Part shown: in pieces, positions 34,333 to 46,936 of the stretch
How the letters are laid out: every line of letters begins with the position of its first letter
Numbering within the stretch: the first letter of the stretch is position 1
Assembly (NCBI RefSeq): GCF_963576615.1
Contig: NC_088708.1
Coordinates: forward strand, 59,135,196 to 59,199,195
DNA from: Watersipora subatra
Taxonomy: Eukaryota; Bryozoa; Gymnolaemata; Cheilostomatida; Watersiporidae
DNA length: 64,000 bases
Direction: 5' to 3'
Position numbers and translations under genes: made by a program
Notes under the pieces: generated by a model
Seen by the model: the letters and a program-made list of their open reading frames with translations, nothing else
What the model was told of the DNA's origin: nothing
Databases searched by the model: none

Positions 34333-34674
34333 GCGATGTAAAGTTTTTTGCGTCCAATAGATGATTTGAGCTTTGCTGAACACGGTTCAGATCAAAAGAG
34401 GCGCATACAATCACAAAAGTTCGGTTTTCGATTATTCATGGAGCTTCCGGTGAGCATGGTCTTCCATGTTGCATCTCTAGTTTTTACGACAAGGTGGTTT
34501 TACATTCATCGTTTCAATGACTGCGCAAACGAAATTGTATAAGGAAACCTCAAATCGCGAAACCGTTTTAACCTCTATATATGTAAATGCTTGAGAATAA
34601 CTTGTTCTAATACTTACTGTCTAGATATATAACATTGACGACTTCCGAACGATCAAACTTCATTTACAATTTAA

Positions 34675-34756
34675 GCAGTTGGGGTCGGTTGGTTGAGGCG
34701 ATTGACTTGAAATCAATTGGGCTGTGCCTGCACAGGTTCGAATCCTATCAGCTGCG
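34675..34756 (+). tRNA. tRNA-Ser-like (anticodon TGA), C-unit
   Basis: TGA at 34708-34710. G8; D arm GTCGGTTGGTTGAGGC; T stem ends CCTAT. Confidence 0.48.
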
Positions 34757-35090
34757 ATGGTGCAAAGTTTTTTGGCTTCCAATGAATGATTTGAGCCTTG
34801 ACGAAAATTTTCCAAAAAATGTGAGGCACCTACAATTACAACATTTAGGTTTTACGATCATTCATAGAATTCCGCAAAAGCAAAGTCTTTTATTTCATAT
34901 CAAAAGTTTTTGCGATTACTTGGTGTTACATCCAGAGTTTTCAAAGTAGCTCAAACAAAGTCGTTTAATGAAACATTAAATGTCGAAACCGTTGTAACTT
35001 TAATGTTTCAACATAGGTTGTCCTAATACTTACGGGCTAGATAAATAACGCTGTCGACTTTAGATCATTCAAACATTATTCTGAACAGAA

Positions 35091-35172
35091 GCAGTTGTGG
35101 CCGAGTGGTTAAGGCGATTGACTCGAAATCAATTGGGCTCTGCCCGCACAGGTTCGAATCCGGTCAACTGCG
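35091..35172 (+). tRNA. tRNA-Ser (anticodon CGA), A-unit
   Basis: CGA at 35124-35126. T stem ends CCGGT, one mismatch; same in 53729 and 55014. Confidence 0.78.
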
Positions 35173-35535
35173 CTGATGTAAAGCTTTTCGCATGTATTGG
35201 ATGATTTGAACTTTACTGAAATAGGTTCTTATAATGTGAATCTTGTTTTGTCACATTCGATTGGTGTTGCAAATATTTATGGAACTTCACAAAAGCAAAG
35301 TGTTTTATTTTGTATCTCAAGTTTTTGCCAGTAGTGTGTTTTACATTCGTAGTTTCGATGATGGCTGGAACAAATATACGTGTTTCAATGATGGCGGAAA
35401 TAAAATTGTAGGATGAAAGCTCAAATCTCGAAACCGTTGTAACTTTAATGTTTCAACATAACTTGTCCTAATACTTACGGACTAGATAAATAATGCTGTC
35501 GACTTCAGATCATTCAAACATTATGCTGAACAGAA

Positions 35536-35617
35536 GCAGTTGTGGTCGAGTGGTTAAGGCGATTGACTCGAAATCAATTGCGCTCTGCCCGCACAGGTTC
35601 GAATCCTGTCAACTGCG
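35536..35617 (+). tRNA. tRNA-Ser (anticodon CGA), A-unit
   Basis: CGA at 35569-35571. Variable arm GCGC-TCT-GCCC, one mismatch. Confidence 0.82.
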
Positions 35618-35980
35618 ATGATGTAAAGCTTTTCGCATCTATTAGATGATTTGAACTTTACTGAAATAGGTTCTTATAATGTGAATCTTGTTTTGTCACA
35701 TTCGATTGGTGTTGCAAATATTTATGGAACTTCACAAAAGCAAAGTCTTTTATTTTGTATCTCAAGTTTTTGCCAGTAGTGTGTTTTACATTCGTAGTTT
35801 CGATGATGGCTGGAACAAATATACGTGTTTCAACGATGGCGGAAGTAAAATTGTAGGATGAAAGCTCAAATCTCGAAACCGTTGTAACTTTAATGTTTCA
35901 ACATAACTTGTCCTAATACTTACGGACTAGATAAATAATGCTGTCGACTTCAGATCATTCAAACATTATGCTGAACAGAA

Positions 35981-36062
35981 GCAGTTGTGGTCGAGTGGTT
36001 AAGGCGATTGACTCGAAATCAATTGCGCTCTGCCCGCACAGGTTCGAATCCTGTCAACTGCG
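35981..36062 (+). tRNA. tRNA-Ser (anticodon CGA), A-unit
   Basis: CGA at 36014-36016. Looks like a 445-bp tandem copy of the unit at 35536. Confidence 0.82.
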
Positions 36063-36425
36063 ATGATGTAAAGCTTTTCGCATCTATTAGATGATTTGAA
36101 CTTTACTGAAATAGGTTCTTATAATGTGAATCTTGTTTTGTCACATTCGATTGGTGTTGCAAATATTTATGGAACTTCACAAAAGCAAAGTCTTTTATTT
36201 TGTATCTCAAGTTTTTGCCAGTAGTGTGTTTTACATTCGTAGTTTCGATGATGGCTGGAACAAATATACGTGTTTCAACGATGGCGGAAGTAAAATTGTA
36301 GGATGAAAGCTCAAATCTCGAAACCGTTGTAACTTTAATGTTTCAACATAACTTGTCCTAATACTTACGGACTAGATAAATAATGCTGTCGACTTCAGAT
36401 CATTCAAACATTATGCTGAACAGAA

Positions 36426-36507
36426 GCAGTTGTGGCCGAGTGGTTAAGGCGATTGACTAGAAATCAATTGGGCTCTGCGCGCACAGGTTCGAATCCTGTC
36501 AACTGTG
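36426..36507 (+). tRNA. tRNA-Ser (anticodon AGA), A-unit
   Basis: AGA at 36459-36461. GCGC variable-arm variant. Confidence 0.8.
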
Positions 36508-36870
36508 ATGATGTAAACCTTTTCGCATCTATTGGATGATTTGAACTTTACTGAAATAGGTTCTTATAATGTGAATCTTGTTTTGTCACATTCGATTGGT
36601 GTTGCAAATATTTATGGAACTTCACAAAAGCAAAGTCTTTTATTTTGTATCTCAAGTTTTTGCCAGTAATGTGTTTTACATTCGTAGTTTCGATGATGGC
36701 TGGAACAAATATACGTGTTTCAATGATGGCGGAAATAAAATTGTAGGATGAAAGCATAATTCTCAAAACCGTTGTAAATTTAATGTTTCAACATAGCTTG
36801 TCCTAATATTTATGGACTAGATAAATAACGCTGTCGACTTCAGATCATTCAAACATTATGCTGAACAGAA

Positions 36871-36952
36871 GCAGTTGTGGTCGAGTGGTTAAGGCAATTG
36901 ATTAGAAATCAATTAAGCTCTGCCCGCACAGGTTCGAATCCTGTCAACTGCG
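36871..36952 (+). tRNA. tRNA-Ser (anticodon AGA), A-unit
   Basis: Loop TTAGAAA; AGA at 36904-36906. Variable arm weakened (AAGC-TCT-GCCC). Confidence 0.8.
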
Positions 36953-37315
36953 ATGATGTAAAGCTTTTCGCATCTATTGGATGATTTGAACTTTGTTGAA
37001 AAAGGTTCTTATAATGTGAATCATGTTTTGTCACATTCGATTGGTGTTGCAAATATTTATGGAACTTCACAAAAGCAAAGTCTTTTATTTTGTATCTCAA
37101 GTTTTTGCCAGTAATGTGTTTTACATTCGTAGTTTCGATGATGGCTGGAACAAATATACGTGTTTCAATGATGGCGGAAATAAAATTGTAGGATGAAAGC
37201 TCAAATCTCGAAACCGTTGTAACCAAAACGTTTCAGAATAACTTGTTCTAATACTAACTGTCTAAATATATAATGTTGACAATTTCAGAACAATCAATCT
37301 TCATTTAAAACGTAA

Positions 37316-37397
37316 GCAGTTGTGGTCGAGTGGTTAAGGTGATTGACTTGAAATCAATTGGGCTATGCCCGCACAGGTTCGAATCCTCTCAACTGCG
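37316..37397 (+). tRNA. tRNA-Ser (anticodon TGA), B-unit
   Basis: TGA at 37349-37351. T stem ends CCTCT. Confidence 0.78.
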
Positions 37398-37739
37398 GCG
37401 ATGTAAAGTTTTTTGCGTCCAATAGATGATTTGAGCTTTGCTGAACACGGTTCAGATCAAAAGAGGCGCATACAATCACAACAGTTTGGTTTTCGATTAT
37501 TCATGGAGCTTCCGGTGAGCATGGTCTTCCATGTTGCATCTCTAGTTTTTACGACAAGGTGGTTTTACATTCATCGTTTCAATGACTGCGCAAACGAAAT
37601 TGTATAAGGAAACCTCAAATCGCGAAACCGTTTTAACCTCTATATATGTGAATGCTTGAGAATAACTTGTTCTAATACTTACTGTCTAGATATATAACGT
37701 TGACGACTTCCGAACGATCAAACCTCATTTACAATTTAA

Positions 37740-37821
37740 GCAGTTGGGGCCGATTGGTTGAGGCGATTGACTTGAAATCAATTGGGCTGTGCCTGCACAG
37801 GTTCGAATCTTGTCAACTGTG
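37740..37821 (+). tRNA. tRNA-Ser-like (anticodon TGA), C-unit
   Basis: TGA at 37773-37775. G8; T stem ends CTTGT. Confidence 0.5.
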
Positions 37822-38155
37822 ATGATGCAAAGTGTTTTGCCTTCCAATGAATGATTTGAGCCTTGACGAAAATTTTCCAAGAAATGTAAGGAACACACAG
37901 TCACAACATTTAGGTTTTATGATCATTCATAGAAATCCGCAAAAGCAAAGTCTTTTATTTCATATCAAAAGTTTTTGCGATTATTTGATTTTACATCCGG
38001 AGTTTTCATAATAGCTAAAACAAAGTCGTTTAATGAAACTTTAAATGTCGAAACCGTTGTAACTTTAATGTTTCAACATAGGTTGACCTAATACTTACGG
38101 GCTGGATAAATAACGCTGTCGACTTCAGATCATTCAAACATTATGCTGAACAGAA

Positions 38156-38237
38156 GCAGTTGTGGCCGAGTGGTTAAGGCGATTGACTCGAAATCAATTG
38201 GGCTCTGCCCGCACAGGTTCGAATCCTGTCAACTGCG
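38156..38237 (+). tRNA. tRNA-Ser (anticodon CGA), A-unit
   Basis: CGA at 38189-38191. All stems pair. Confidence 0.9.
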
Positions 38238-38600
38238 ATGATGTGAAGCTTTTCGCATCTATTGGATGATTTGAACTTTACTGAAATAGGTTCTTATAAT
38301 GTGAAACATGTTTTGTCACATTCGATTGGTGTTGCAAATATTTATGGAGCTTCGCAAAAGCAAAGTCTTTTGTTTTGTATCTCAAGTTTTTGCCAGTTGT
38401 GTGTTTTACATTCGTAGTCTCGATGATGGCTGGAACAAATATACGTGTTTCAATGATGGCGGAAATAAAATTGTAGGATGAAAGCATAATTCTCGAAACC
38501 GTTGTAAATTTAATGTTTCAACATAGCTTGTCCTAATATTTATGGACTAGATAAATAACGCTGTCGACTTCAGATCATTCAAACATTATGCTGAACAGAA

Positions 38601-38682
38601 GCAGTTGTGGTCGAGTGGTTAAGGCAATTGATTAGAAATCAATTAAGCTCTGCCCGCACAGGTTCGAATCCTGTCAACTGCG
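38601..38682 (+). tRNA. tRNA-Ser (anticodon AGA), A-unit
   Basis: AGA at 38634-38636. Weak variable arm (AAGC); D arm ends GGCAATTG. Confidence 0.78.
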
Positions 38683-39045
38683 ATGATGTAAAGCTTTTCG
38701 CATCTATTGGATGATTTGAACTTTGTTGAAAAAGGTTCTTATAATGTGAATCATGTTTTGTCACATTCGATTGGTGTTGCAAATATTTATGGAACTTCAC
38801 AAAAGCAAAGTCTTTTGTTTTGTATCTCAAGTTTTTGCCAGTTGTGTGTTTTACATTCGTAGTTTCGATGATGGCTGGAACAAATATACGTGTTTCAATG
38901 ATGGCGGAAATAAAATTGTAGGATGAAAGCTCAAATCTCGAAACCGTTGTAACTTTAATGTTTCAACATAACTTGTCCTAATACTTACGGACTAGATAAA
39001 TAATGCTGTCGACTTCAGATCATTCAAACATTATGCTGAACAGAA

Positions 39046-39127
39046 GCAGTTGTGGTCGAGTGGTTAAGGCGATTGACTAGAAATCAATTGGGCTCTGCGC
39101 GCACAGGTTCGAATCCTGTCAACTGTG
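39046..39127 (+). tRNA. tRNA-Ser (anticodon AGA), A-unit
   Basis: AGA at 39079-39081. GCGC variable-arm variant. Confidence 0.8.
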
Positions 39128-39490
39128 ATGATGTAAACCTTTTCGCATCTATTGGATGATTTGAACTTTACTGAAATAGGTTCTTATAATGTGAATCTTG
39201 TTTTGTCACATTCGATTGGTGTTGCAAATATTTATGGAACTTCACAAAAGCAAAGTCTTTTATTTTGTATCTCAAGTTTTTGCCAGTAGTGTGTTTTACA
39301 TTCGTAGTTTCGATGATGGCTGGAACAAATATACGTGTTTTAATGATGGCGGAAATAAAATTGTATGATGAAAGCTCAAATCTTGAAACCGTTGTAACTA
39401 AAACGTTTCAGAATAACTTGTTCTAATACTAACTGTCTAAATATATAATGTTGACAATTTCGGAACAATCAATCTTCATTTAAAACGTAA

Positions 39491-39571
39491 GCAGTTGTGG
39501 TCGAGTGGTTAAGGCAATGACTTGAAATCAATTGGGCTATGCCCGCACAGGTTCGAATCCTCTCAACTGCG
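39491..39571 (+). tRNA. tRNA-Ser (anticodon TGA), B-unit, one base short
   Basis: 81 nt: one base is missing at the D-stem/anticodon-stem junction (GGCAATGACTTG). TGA at 39523-39525. The paralogue at 58969 has the full length, so the deletion followed duplication. Possibly a pseudogene. Confidence 0.55.
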
Positions 39572-39913
39572 GCGATGTAAAGTTTTTTGCGTCCAATAGA
39601 TGATTTGAGCTTTGCTGAACACGGTTCAGATCAAAAGAGGCGCATACAATCACAACAGTTCGGTTTTCGATTATTCATGGAGCTTCCGGTGAGCATGGTC
39701 TTCCATGTTGCATCTCTAGTTTTTACGACAAGGTGGTTTTACATTCATCGTTTCAATGACTGCGCAAACGAAATTGTATAAGGAAACCTCAAATCGCGAA
39801 ACCGTTTTAACCTCTATATATGTAAATGCTTGAGAATAACTTGTTCTAATACTTACTGTCTAGATATATAACATTGACGACTTCCGAACGATCAAACTTC
39901 ATTTACAATTTAA

Positions 39914-39995
39914 GCAGTTGGGGTCGGTTGGTTGAGGCGATTGACTTGAAATCAATTGGGCTGTGCCTGCACAGGTTCGAATCCTATCAGCTGCG
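39914..39995 (+). tRNA. tRNA-Ser-like (anticodon TGA), C-unit
   Basis: TGA at 39947-39949. G8; the downstream T-run is preceded by AAAA instead of AAAG. Confidence 0.48.
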
Positions 39996-40329
39996 ATGGT
40001 GCAAAATTTTTTGGCTTCCAATGAATGATTTGAGCCTTGACGAAATTTTTCCAAAAAATGTGAGGCACCTACAATCACAACATTTAGGTTTTACGATCAT
40101 TCATAGAATTCCGCAAAAGCAAAGTCTTTTATTTCATATCAAAAGTTTTTGCGATTATTTGATTTTACATCCGGAGTTTTCATAATAGCTAAAACAAAGT
40201 CGTTTAATGAAACTTTAAATGTCGAAACCGTTGTAACTTTAATGTTTCAACATAGCTTGTCCTAATACTTATGGACTAGATAAATAACGCTGTCGACTTC
40301 AGATCATTCAAACATTATGCTGAACAGAA

Positions 40330-40411
40330 GCAGTTGTGGCCGAGTGGTTAAGGCGATTGATTAGAAATCAATTAAGCTCTGCCCGCACAGGTTTGAATCC
40401 TGTCAACTGCG
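40330..40411 (+). tRNA. tRNA-Ser (anticodon AGA), A-unit
   Basis: AGA at 40363-40365. T loop TTTGAAT (invariant C56 lost); weak variable arm. Confidence 0.65.
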
Positions 40412-40774
40412 ATGATGTAAAGCTTTTCGCATCTATTGGATGATTTGAACTTTGTTGAAAAAGGTTCTTATAATGTGAATATTGTTTTGTCACATTCGAT
40501 TGGTGTTGCAAATATTTATGGAGCTTCGCAAAAGCAAAGTCTTTTGTTTTGTATCTCAAGTTTTTGCCAGTTGTGTGTTTTACATTCGTAGTCTCGATGA
40601 TGGCTGGAACAAATATACGTGTTTCAATGATGGCGGAAACAAAATTGTAGGATGAAAGCATAATTCTCGAAACCGTTGTAACTTTAATGTTTCAACCTAA
40701 CTTGTTCTAATACTTACGGACTAGATAAATAATGCTGTCGACTTCAGATCATTCAAACATTACGCTGAACAGAA

Positions 40775-40856
40775 GCAGTTGTGGCCGAGTGGTTAAGGCG
40801 ATTGACTAGAAATCAATTGGGCTCTGCCCGCACAGGTTCGAATCCTGTCAACTGCG
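40775..40856 (+). tRNA. tRNA-Ser (anticodon AGA), A-unit
   Basis: AGA at 40808-40810. Full pairing including GGGC-TCT-GCCC variable arm. Confidence 0.92.
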
Positions 40857-41219
40857 ATGATGTAAAGCTTTTCGCATCTATTGGATGATTTGAACTTTGT
40901 TGAAAAAGGTTCTTATAATGTGAATCATGTTTTGTCACATTCGATTGGTGTTGCAAATATTTATGGAACTTCACAAAAGCAAAGTCTTTTAATTTGTATC
41001 TCAAGTTTTTGCCAGTTGTGTGTTTTACATTCGGAGTTTTGATGATGGCTGGAACAAATATACGTGTTTCAATGATGGCGGAAATAAAATTGTAGGATGA
41101 AAGCTCAAATCTCGAAACCGTTGTAACTTTAATGTTTCAACATAACTTGTCCTAATACTTACGGACTAGATAAATAATGCTGTCGACTTCAGATCATTCA
41201 AACATTATGCTGAACAGAA

Positions 41220-41301
41220 GCAGTTGTGGCCGAGTGGTTAAGGCGATTGACTAGAAATCAATTGGGCTCTGCCCGCACAAGTTCGAATCCTGTCAACTGC
41301 G
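41220..41301 (+). tRNA. tRNA-Ser (anticodon AGA), A-unit
   Basis: AGA at 41253-41255. T stem ACAAG, so the last pair is A-C; B box starts AGTTCGAAT. Confidence 0.78.
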
Positions 41302-41664
41302 ATGATGTAAAGCTTTTCACATCTATTGGATGATTTGAACTTTACTGAAATAGGTTCTTATAATGTGAATCAAGTTTTGTCACATTCGTTAGGGGTTGCA
41401 AATATTTATGGAACTTCACAAAAGCAAAGTCTTTTATTTTGTATCTCAAGTTTTTGCCAGTAGTGTGTTTTACATTCGTAGTTTCGATGATGGCTGGAAC
41501 AAATATACGTGTTTCAATGATGGCGGAAATAAAATTGTAGGATGAAAGCTCAAATCTCGAAACCGTTGTAACTAAAACGTTTCAGAATAACTTGTTCTAA
41601 TACTAACTGTCTAAATATATAATGTTGACAATTTCGGAACAATCAATCTTCATTTAAAACGCAA

Positions 41665-41746
41665 GCAGTTGTGGCCGAGTGGTTAAGGCGATCGACTTGA
41701 AATCAATTGGGCTATGCCCGCACAGGTTCGAATCCTGTCAACTGCG
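41665..41746 (+). tRNA. tRNA-Ser (anticodon TGA), B-unit
   Basis: TGA at 41698-41700. ATCGA stem variant as at 21017. Confidence 0.75.
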
Positions 41747-42088
41747 GTGATATAAAGTTTTTTGCGTCCAATAGATGATTTGCGCTTTGCTGAACACGGT
41801 TCAGATCAAAAGAGGCGCATACAATCACAACAGTTCGGTTTTCGATTATTCATGGAACTTCCGGTGAGCATAGTCTTTCATGTTGCATCTCCAGTTTTTA
41901 CGACAAGGTGGTTTTACATTCATCGTTTCAATGACTGCGCAAACGAAATTGTATTTGCAAACCTCAAATCGCAAAACCGTTTTAACCTCTATATATGTAA
42001 ATGCTTGAGAATAACTTGTTCTAATACTTACTGTCTAGATATATAACGTTGACGACTTCCGAACGATCAAACTTCATTTACAATTTAA

Positions 42089-42170
42089 GCAGTTGGGGTC
42101 GGTTGGTTGAGGAGATTGACTTGAAATCATTTGGGCTGTGCCTGCACAAGTTCGAATCCTGTCAGCCGCG
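42089..42170 (+). tRNA. tRNA-Ser-like (anticodon TGA), C-unit
   Basis: TGA at 42122-42124. G8; acceptor strand CAGCCGC, as at 21441. Confidence 0.45.
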
Positions 42171-42504
42171 ATGGTGCAAAGTTTTTTGGCTTCCAATGAA
42201 TGATTTGAGCCTTGACGAAAATTTTCCAAAAAATGTGAGGCACCTACAATCACAACATTTAGGTTTTACGTTCATTCATAGAATTCCGCAAGAGCAAAGT
42301 CTTTTATTTCATATCAAAAGTTTTTGCGATTACTTGGTTTTACATCCAGAGTTTTCAAAATAGCTCAAACAAAGTGGTTTAATGAAACTTTAAATGTCGA
42401 AACCGTTGTAACTTTAATGTTTCAACATAGCTTGTCCTAATACTTATGGACTAGATAAATAACGCTGTCGACTTCAGATCATTCAAACATTATGCTGAAC
42501 AGAA

Positions 42505-42586
42505 GCAGTTGTGGCTGAGTGGTTAAGGCGATTGATTAGAAATCAATTGGGCTCTGCCCGCACAGGTTGGAATCCTGTCAACTGCG
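42505..42586 (+). tRNA. tRNA-Ser (anticodon AGA), A-unit
   Basis: AGA at 42538-42540. A box has GCTGAG; T loop TTGGAAT (C56 lost). Confidence 0.65.
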
Positions 42587-42949
42587 ATGATGTAAAGCTT
42601 TTTGCATCTAATGGATGATTTGAACTTTGTTGAAAAAGGTTCTTATAATGTGAATCATGTTTTGTCACATTCGATTGGTGTTGCAAATATTTATGGAGCT
42701 TCGCAAAAGCAAAGTCTTTTGTTTTGTATCTCAAGTTTTTGCCAGTAGTGTGTTTTACATTCGTAGTCTCGATGATGGCTGGAACAAATATACGTGTTTC
42801 AATGATGGCGGAAATAAAATTGTAGGATGAAAGCTCAATTCTCGAAACCGTTGTAACTTTAATGTTTCAACCTAACTTGTTCTAATACTTACGGACTAGA
42901 TAAATAATGCTGTCGACTTCAGATCATTCAAACATTATGCTGAACAGAA

Positions 42950-43031
42950 GCAGTTGTGGCCGAGTGGTTAAGGCGATTGACTAGAAATCAATTGGGCTCT
43001 GCCCGCACAGGTTCGAATCCTTTCAACTGCG
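42950..43031 (+). tRNA. tRNA-Ser (anticodon AGA), A-unit
   Basis: AGA at 42983-42985. T stem ends CCTTT. Confidence 0.8.
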
Positions 43032-43394
43032 ATGATGTAAAGCTTTTCGCATCTATTGGATGATTTGAACTTTACTGAAATAGGTTCTTATAATGTGAAT
43101 CTTGTTTTGTCACATTCGGTTGGTGTTGCAAATATTTATGGAACTTCACAAAAGCAAAGTCTTTTATTTTGTATCTCAAGTTTTTGCCAGTAGTGTGTTT
43201 TACATTCGTAGTTTCGATGATGGCTGGAACAAATATACGTGTTTCAATGATGGCGGAAATAAAATTGTAGGATGAAAGCTCAAATCTCGAAACCGTTGTA
43301 ACTTAAACGTTTCAGAATAACTTGTTCTAATACTAACTGTCTAAATATATAATGTTGACGATTTCGGAACAATCAATCTTCATTTAAATTGTAA

Positions 43395-43476
43395 GCAGTT
43401 GTGGCCGAGTGGTTAAGGCGATTGACTAGAAATCAATTGGGCTATGCCTGCACAGGTTCGAATCCTGTCAACTGCG
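43395..43476 (+). tRNA. tRNA-Ser (anticodon AGA) in a B-unit
   Basis: AGA at 43428-43430; same chimera as 27097. Confidence 0.85.
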
Positions 43477-43818
43477 GCGATGTAAAGTTTTTTGCGTCCA
43501 ATAGATGATTTGAGCTTAGCTGAACACGGTTCAGATCAAAAGAGGCGCATACAATCACAACAGTTTGGTTTTCGATTATTCATGGAGCTTCCGGTGAGCA
43601 TGGTCTTTCATGTTGCATCTCCAGTTTTTACGACAAGGTGGTTTTACATTCATCGTTTCAATGACTGCGCAAACGAAATTGTATAAGGAAACCTCAAATC
43701 GCGAAACCGTTTTAACCTCTATATATGTAAATGCTTGAGAATAACTTGTTCTAATACTTACTGTCTAGATATATAACATTGACGACTTCCGAACGATCAA
43801 ACTTCATTTACAATTTAA

Positions 43819-43900
43819 GCAGTTGGGGTCGGTTGGTTGAGGCGATTGACTTGAAATCAATTGGGCTGTGCCTGCACAGGTTCGAGTCCTATTAGCTGCG
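43819..43900 (+). tRNA. tRNA-Ser-like (anticodon TGA), C-unit
   Basis: TGA at 43852-43854. G8; T loop TTCGAGT; acceptor strand TAGCTGC. Confidence 0.42.
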
Positions 43901-44234
43901 ATGGTGCAAAGTTTTTTGGCTTCCAATGAATGATTTGAGCCTTGACGAAAATTTTCCAAAAAATGTGAGGCACCTACAATCACAACATTTAGGTTTTACG
44001 ATCATTCATAGAATTCCGCAAAAGCAAAGTCTTTTATTTCATATCAAAAGTTTTTGCGATTACTTGGTGTTACATCCAGAGTTTTCAAAGTAGCTCAAAC
44101 AAAGTCGTTTAATGAAACATTCAATGTCGAAACCGTTGTAACTTTAATGTTTCAACATAGGTTGACCTAATACTTACGGGCTAGATAAATAACGCTGTCG
44201 ACTTCAGATCATTCAAACATTATGCTGAACAGAA

Positions 44235-44316
44235 GCAGTTGTGGTCGAGTGGTTAAGGCGATTGACTCGAAATCAATTGCGCTCTGCCCGCACAGGTTCG
44301 AATCCTGTCAACTGCG
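44235..44316 (+). tRNA. tRNA-Ser (anticodon CGA), A-unit
   Basis: CGA at 44268-44270. GCGC-TCT-GCCC variable arm. Confidence 0.82.
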
Positions 44317-44679
44317 ATGATGTAAAGCTTTTCGCATCTATTGGATGATTTGAACTTTACTGAAATAGGTTCTTATAATGTGAATCTTGTTTTGTCACAT
44401 TCGATTGGTGTTGCAAATATTTATGGAACTTCACAAAAGCAAAGTCTTTTATTTTGTATCTCAAGTTTTTGCCAGTAGTGTGTTTTACATTCGTAGTTTC
44501 GATGATGGCTGGAACAAATATACGTGTTTCAACGATGGCGGAAGTAAAATTGTAGGATGAAAGCTCAAATCTCGAAACCGTTGTAACTTTAATGTTTCAA
44601 CATAACTTGTCCTAATACTTACGGACTAGATAAATAATGCTGTCGACTTCAGATCATTCAAACATTATGCTGAACAGAA

Positions 44680-44761
44680 GCAGTTGTGGCCGAGTGGTTA
44701 AGGCGATTGACTAGAAATCAATTGGGCTCTGCGCGCACAGGTTCGAATCCTGTCAACTGTG
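44680..44761 (+). tRNA. tRNA-Ser (anticodon AGA), A-unit
   Basis: AGA at 44713-44715. GGGC-TCT-GCGC variable arm. Confidence 0.8.
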
Positions 44762-45124
44762 ATGATGTAAACCTTTTCGCATCTATTGGATGATTTGAAC
44801 TTTACTGAAATAGGTTCTTATAATGTGAATCTTGTTTTGTCACATTCGATTGGTGTTGCAAATATTTATGGAACTTCACAAAAGCAAAGTCTTTTATTTT
44901 GTATCTCAAGTTTTTGCCAGTAATGTGTTTTACATTCGTAGTTTCGATGATGGCTGGAACAAATATACGTGTTTCAATGATGGCGGAAATAAAATTGTAG
45001 GATGAAAGCTCAAATCTCGAAACCGTTGTAACTAAAACGTTTCAGAATAACTTGTTCTAATACTAACTGTCTAAATATATAATGTTGACAATTTCAGAAC
45101 AATCAATCTTCATTTAAAATGTAA

Positions 45125-45206
45125 GCAGTTGTGGTCGAGTGGTTAAGGTGATTGACTTGAAATCAATTGGGCTATGCCCGCACAGGTTCGAATCCTCTCA
45201 ACTGCG
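45125..45206 (+). tRNA. tRNA-Ser (anticodon TGA), B-unit
   Basis: TGA at 45158-45160. T stem ends CCTCT. Confidence 0.78.
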
Positions 45207-45548
45207 GCGATGTAAAGTTTTTTGCGTCCAATAGATGATTTGAGCTTTGCTGAACACGGTTCAGATCAAAAGAGGCGCATACAATCACAACAGTTTGGTT
45301 TTCGATTATTCATGGAGCTTCCGGTGAGCATGGTCTTCCATGTTGCATCTCCAGTTTTTACGACAAGGTGGTTTTACATTCATCGTTTCAATGACTGCGC
45401 AAACGAAATTGTATAAGGAAACCTCAAATCGCGAAACCGTTTTAACCTCTATATATGTGAATGCTTGAGAATAACTTGTTCTAATACTTACTGTCTAGAT
45501 ATATAACGTTGACGACTTCCGAACGATCAAACTTCATTTACAATATAA

Positions 45549-45630
45549 GCAGTTGGGGCCGATTGGTTGAGGCGATTGACTTGAAATCAATTGGGCTGTG
45601 CCTGCACAGGTTCGAATCTTGTCAACTGTG
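45549..45630 (+). tRNA. tRNA-Ser-like (anticodon TGA), C-unit
   Basis: TGA at 45582-45584. G8; T stem ends CTTGT. Confidence 0.5.
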
Positions 45631-45964
45631 ATGATGCAAAGTGTTTTGCCTTCCAATGAATGATTTGAGCCTTGACGAAAATTTTCCAAGAAACGTAAGG
45701 AACACACAGTCACAACATTTAGGTTTTACGATCATTCATAGAAATCCGCAAAAGCAAAGTCTTTTATTTCATATCAAAAGTTTTTGCGATTATTTGATTT
45801 TACATCCGGAGTTTTCATAATAGCTAAAACAAAGTCGTTTAATGAAACTTTAAATGTCGAAACCGTTGTAACTTTAATGTTTCAACATAGGTTGACCTAA
45901 TACTTACGGGCTGGATAAATAACGCTGTCGACTTCAGATCATTCAAACATTATGCTGAACAGAA

Positions 45965-46046
45965 GCAGTTGTGGCCGAGTGGTTAAGGCGATTGACTCGA
46001 AATCAATTGGGCTCTGCCCGCACAGGTTCGAATCCTGTCAACTGCG
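45965..46046 (+). tRNA. tRNA-Ser (anticodon CGA), A-unit
   Basis: CGA at 45998-46000. All stems pair. Confidence 0.9.
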
Positions 46047-46409
46047 ATGATGTGAAGCTTTTCGCATCTATTGGATGATTTGAACTTTACTGAAATAGGT
46101 TCTTATAATGTGAATCATGTTTTGTCACATTCGATTGGTGTTGCAAATATTTATGGAGCTTCGCAAAAGCAAAGTCTTTTGTTTTGTATCTCAAGTTTTT
46201 GCCAGTTGTGTGTTTTACATTCGTAGTCTCGATGATGGCTGGAACAAATATACGTGTTTCAATGATGGCGGAAATAAAATTGTAGGATGAAAGCATAATT
46301 CTCGAAACCGTTGTAAATTTAATGTTTCAACATAGCTTGTCCTAATATTTATGGACTAGATAAATAACGCTGTCGACTTCAGATCATTCAAACATTATGC
46401 TGAACAGAA

Positions 46410-46491
46410 GCAGTTGTGGTCGAGTGGTTAAGGCGATTGACTAGAAATCAATTGGGCTCTGCGCGCACAGGTTCGAATCCTGTCAACTGTG
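46410..46491 (+). tRNA. tRNA-Ser (anticodon AGA), A-unit
   Basis: AGA at 46443-46445. GGGC-TCT-GCGC variable arm. Confidence 0.8.
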
Positions 46492-46854
46492 ATGATGTAA
46501 ACCTTTTCGCATCTATTGGATGATTTGAACTTTACTGAAATAGGTTCTTATAATGTGAATCTTGTTTTGTCACATTCGATTGGTGTTGCAAATATTTATG
46601 GAACTTCACAAAAGCAAAGTCTTTTATTTTGTATCTCAAGTTTTTGCCAGTAGTGTGTTTTACATTCGTAGTTTCGATGATGGCTGGAACAAATATACGT
46701 GTTTTAATGATGGCGGAAATAAAATTGTATGATGAAAGCTCAAATCTCGAAACCGTTGTAACTAAAACGTTTCAGAATAACTTGTTCTAATACTAACTGT
46801 CTAAATATATAATGTTGACAATTTCGGAACAATCAATCTTCATTTAAATTGTAA

Positions 46855-46936
46855 GCAGTTGTGGCCGAGTGGTTAAGGCGATTGACTTGAAATCAATTGG
46901 GCTATGCCCGCACAGGTTCGAATCCTGTCAACTGCG
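46855..46936 (+). tRNA. tRNA-Ser (anticodon TGA), B-unit
   Basis: TGA at 46888-46890. All stems pair; the best-preserved kind of TGA copy. Confidence 0.92.

Larger units (their letters stand above)
25791..41301. repeat. large array segment, copy 1 (carries the 4.1-kb transposon)
   Basis: Corresponds to 48564-60780. The offset is 22,773 bp left of the transposon and 18,638 bp right of it; the difference, 4,135, equals the transposon length. Further right the offset becomes 19,478-19,479 bp. Within it the copies differ by gain or loss of whole units. Confidence 0.85.
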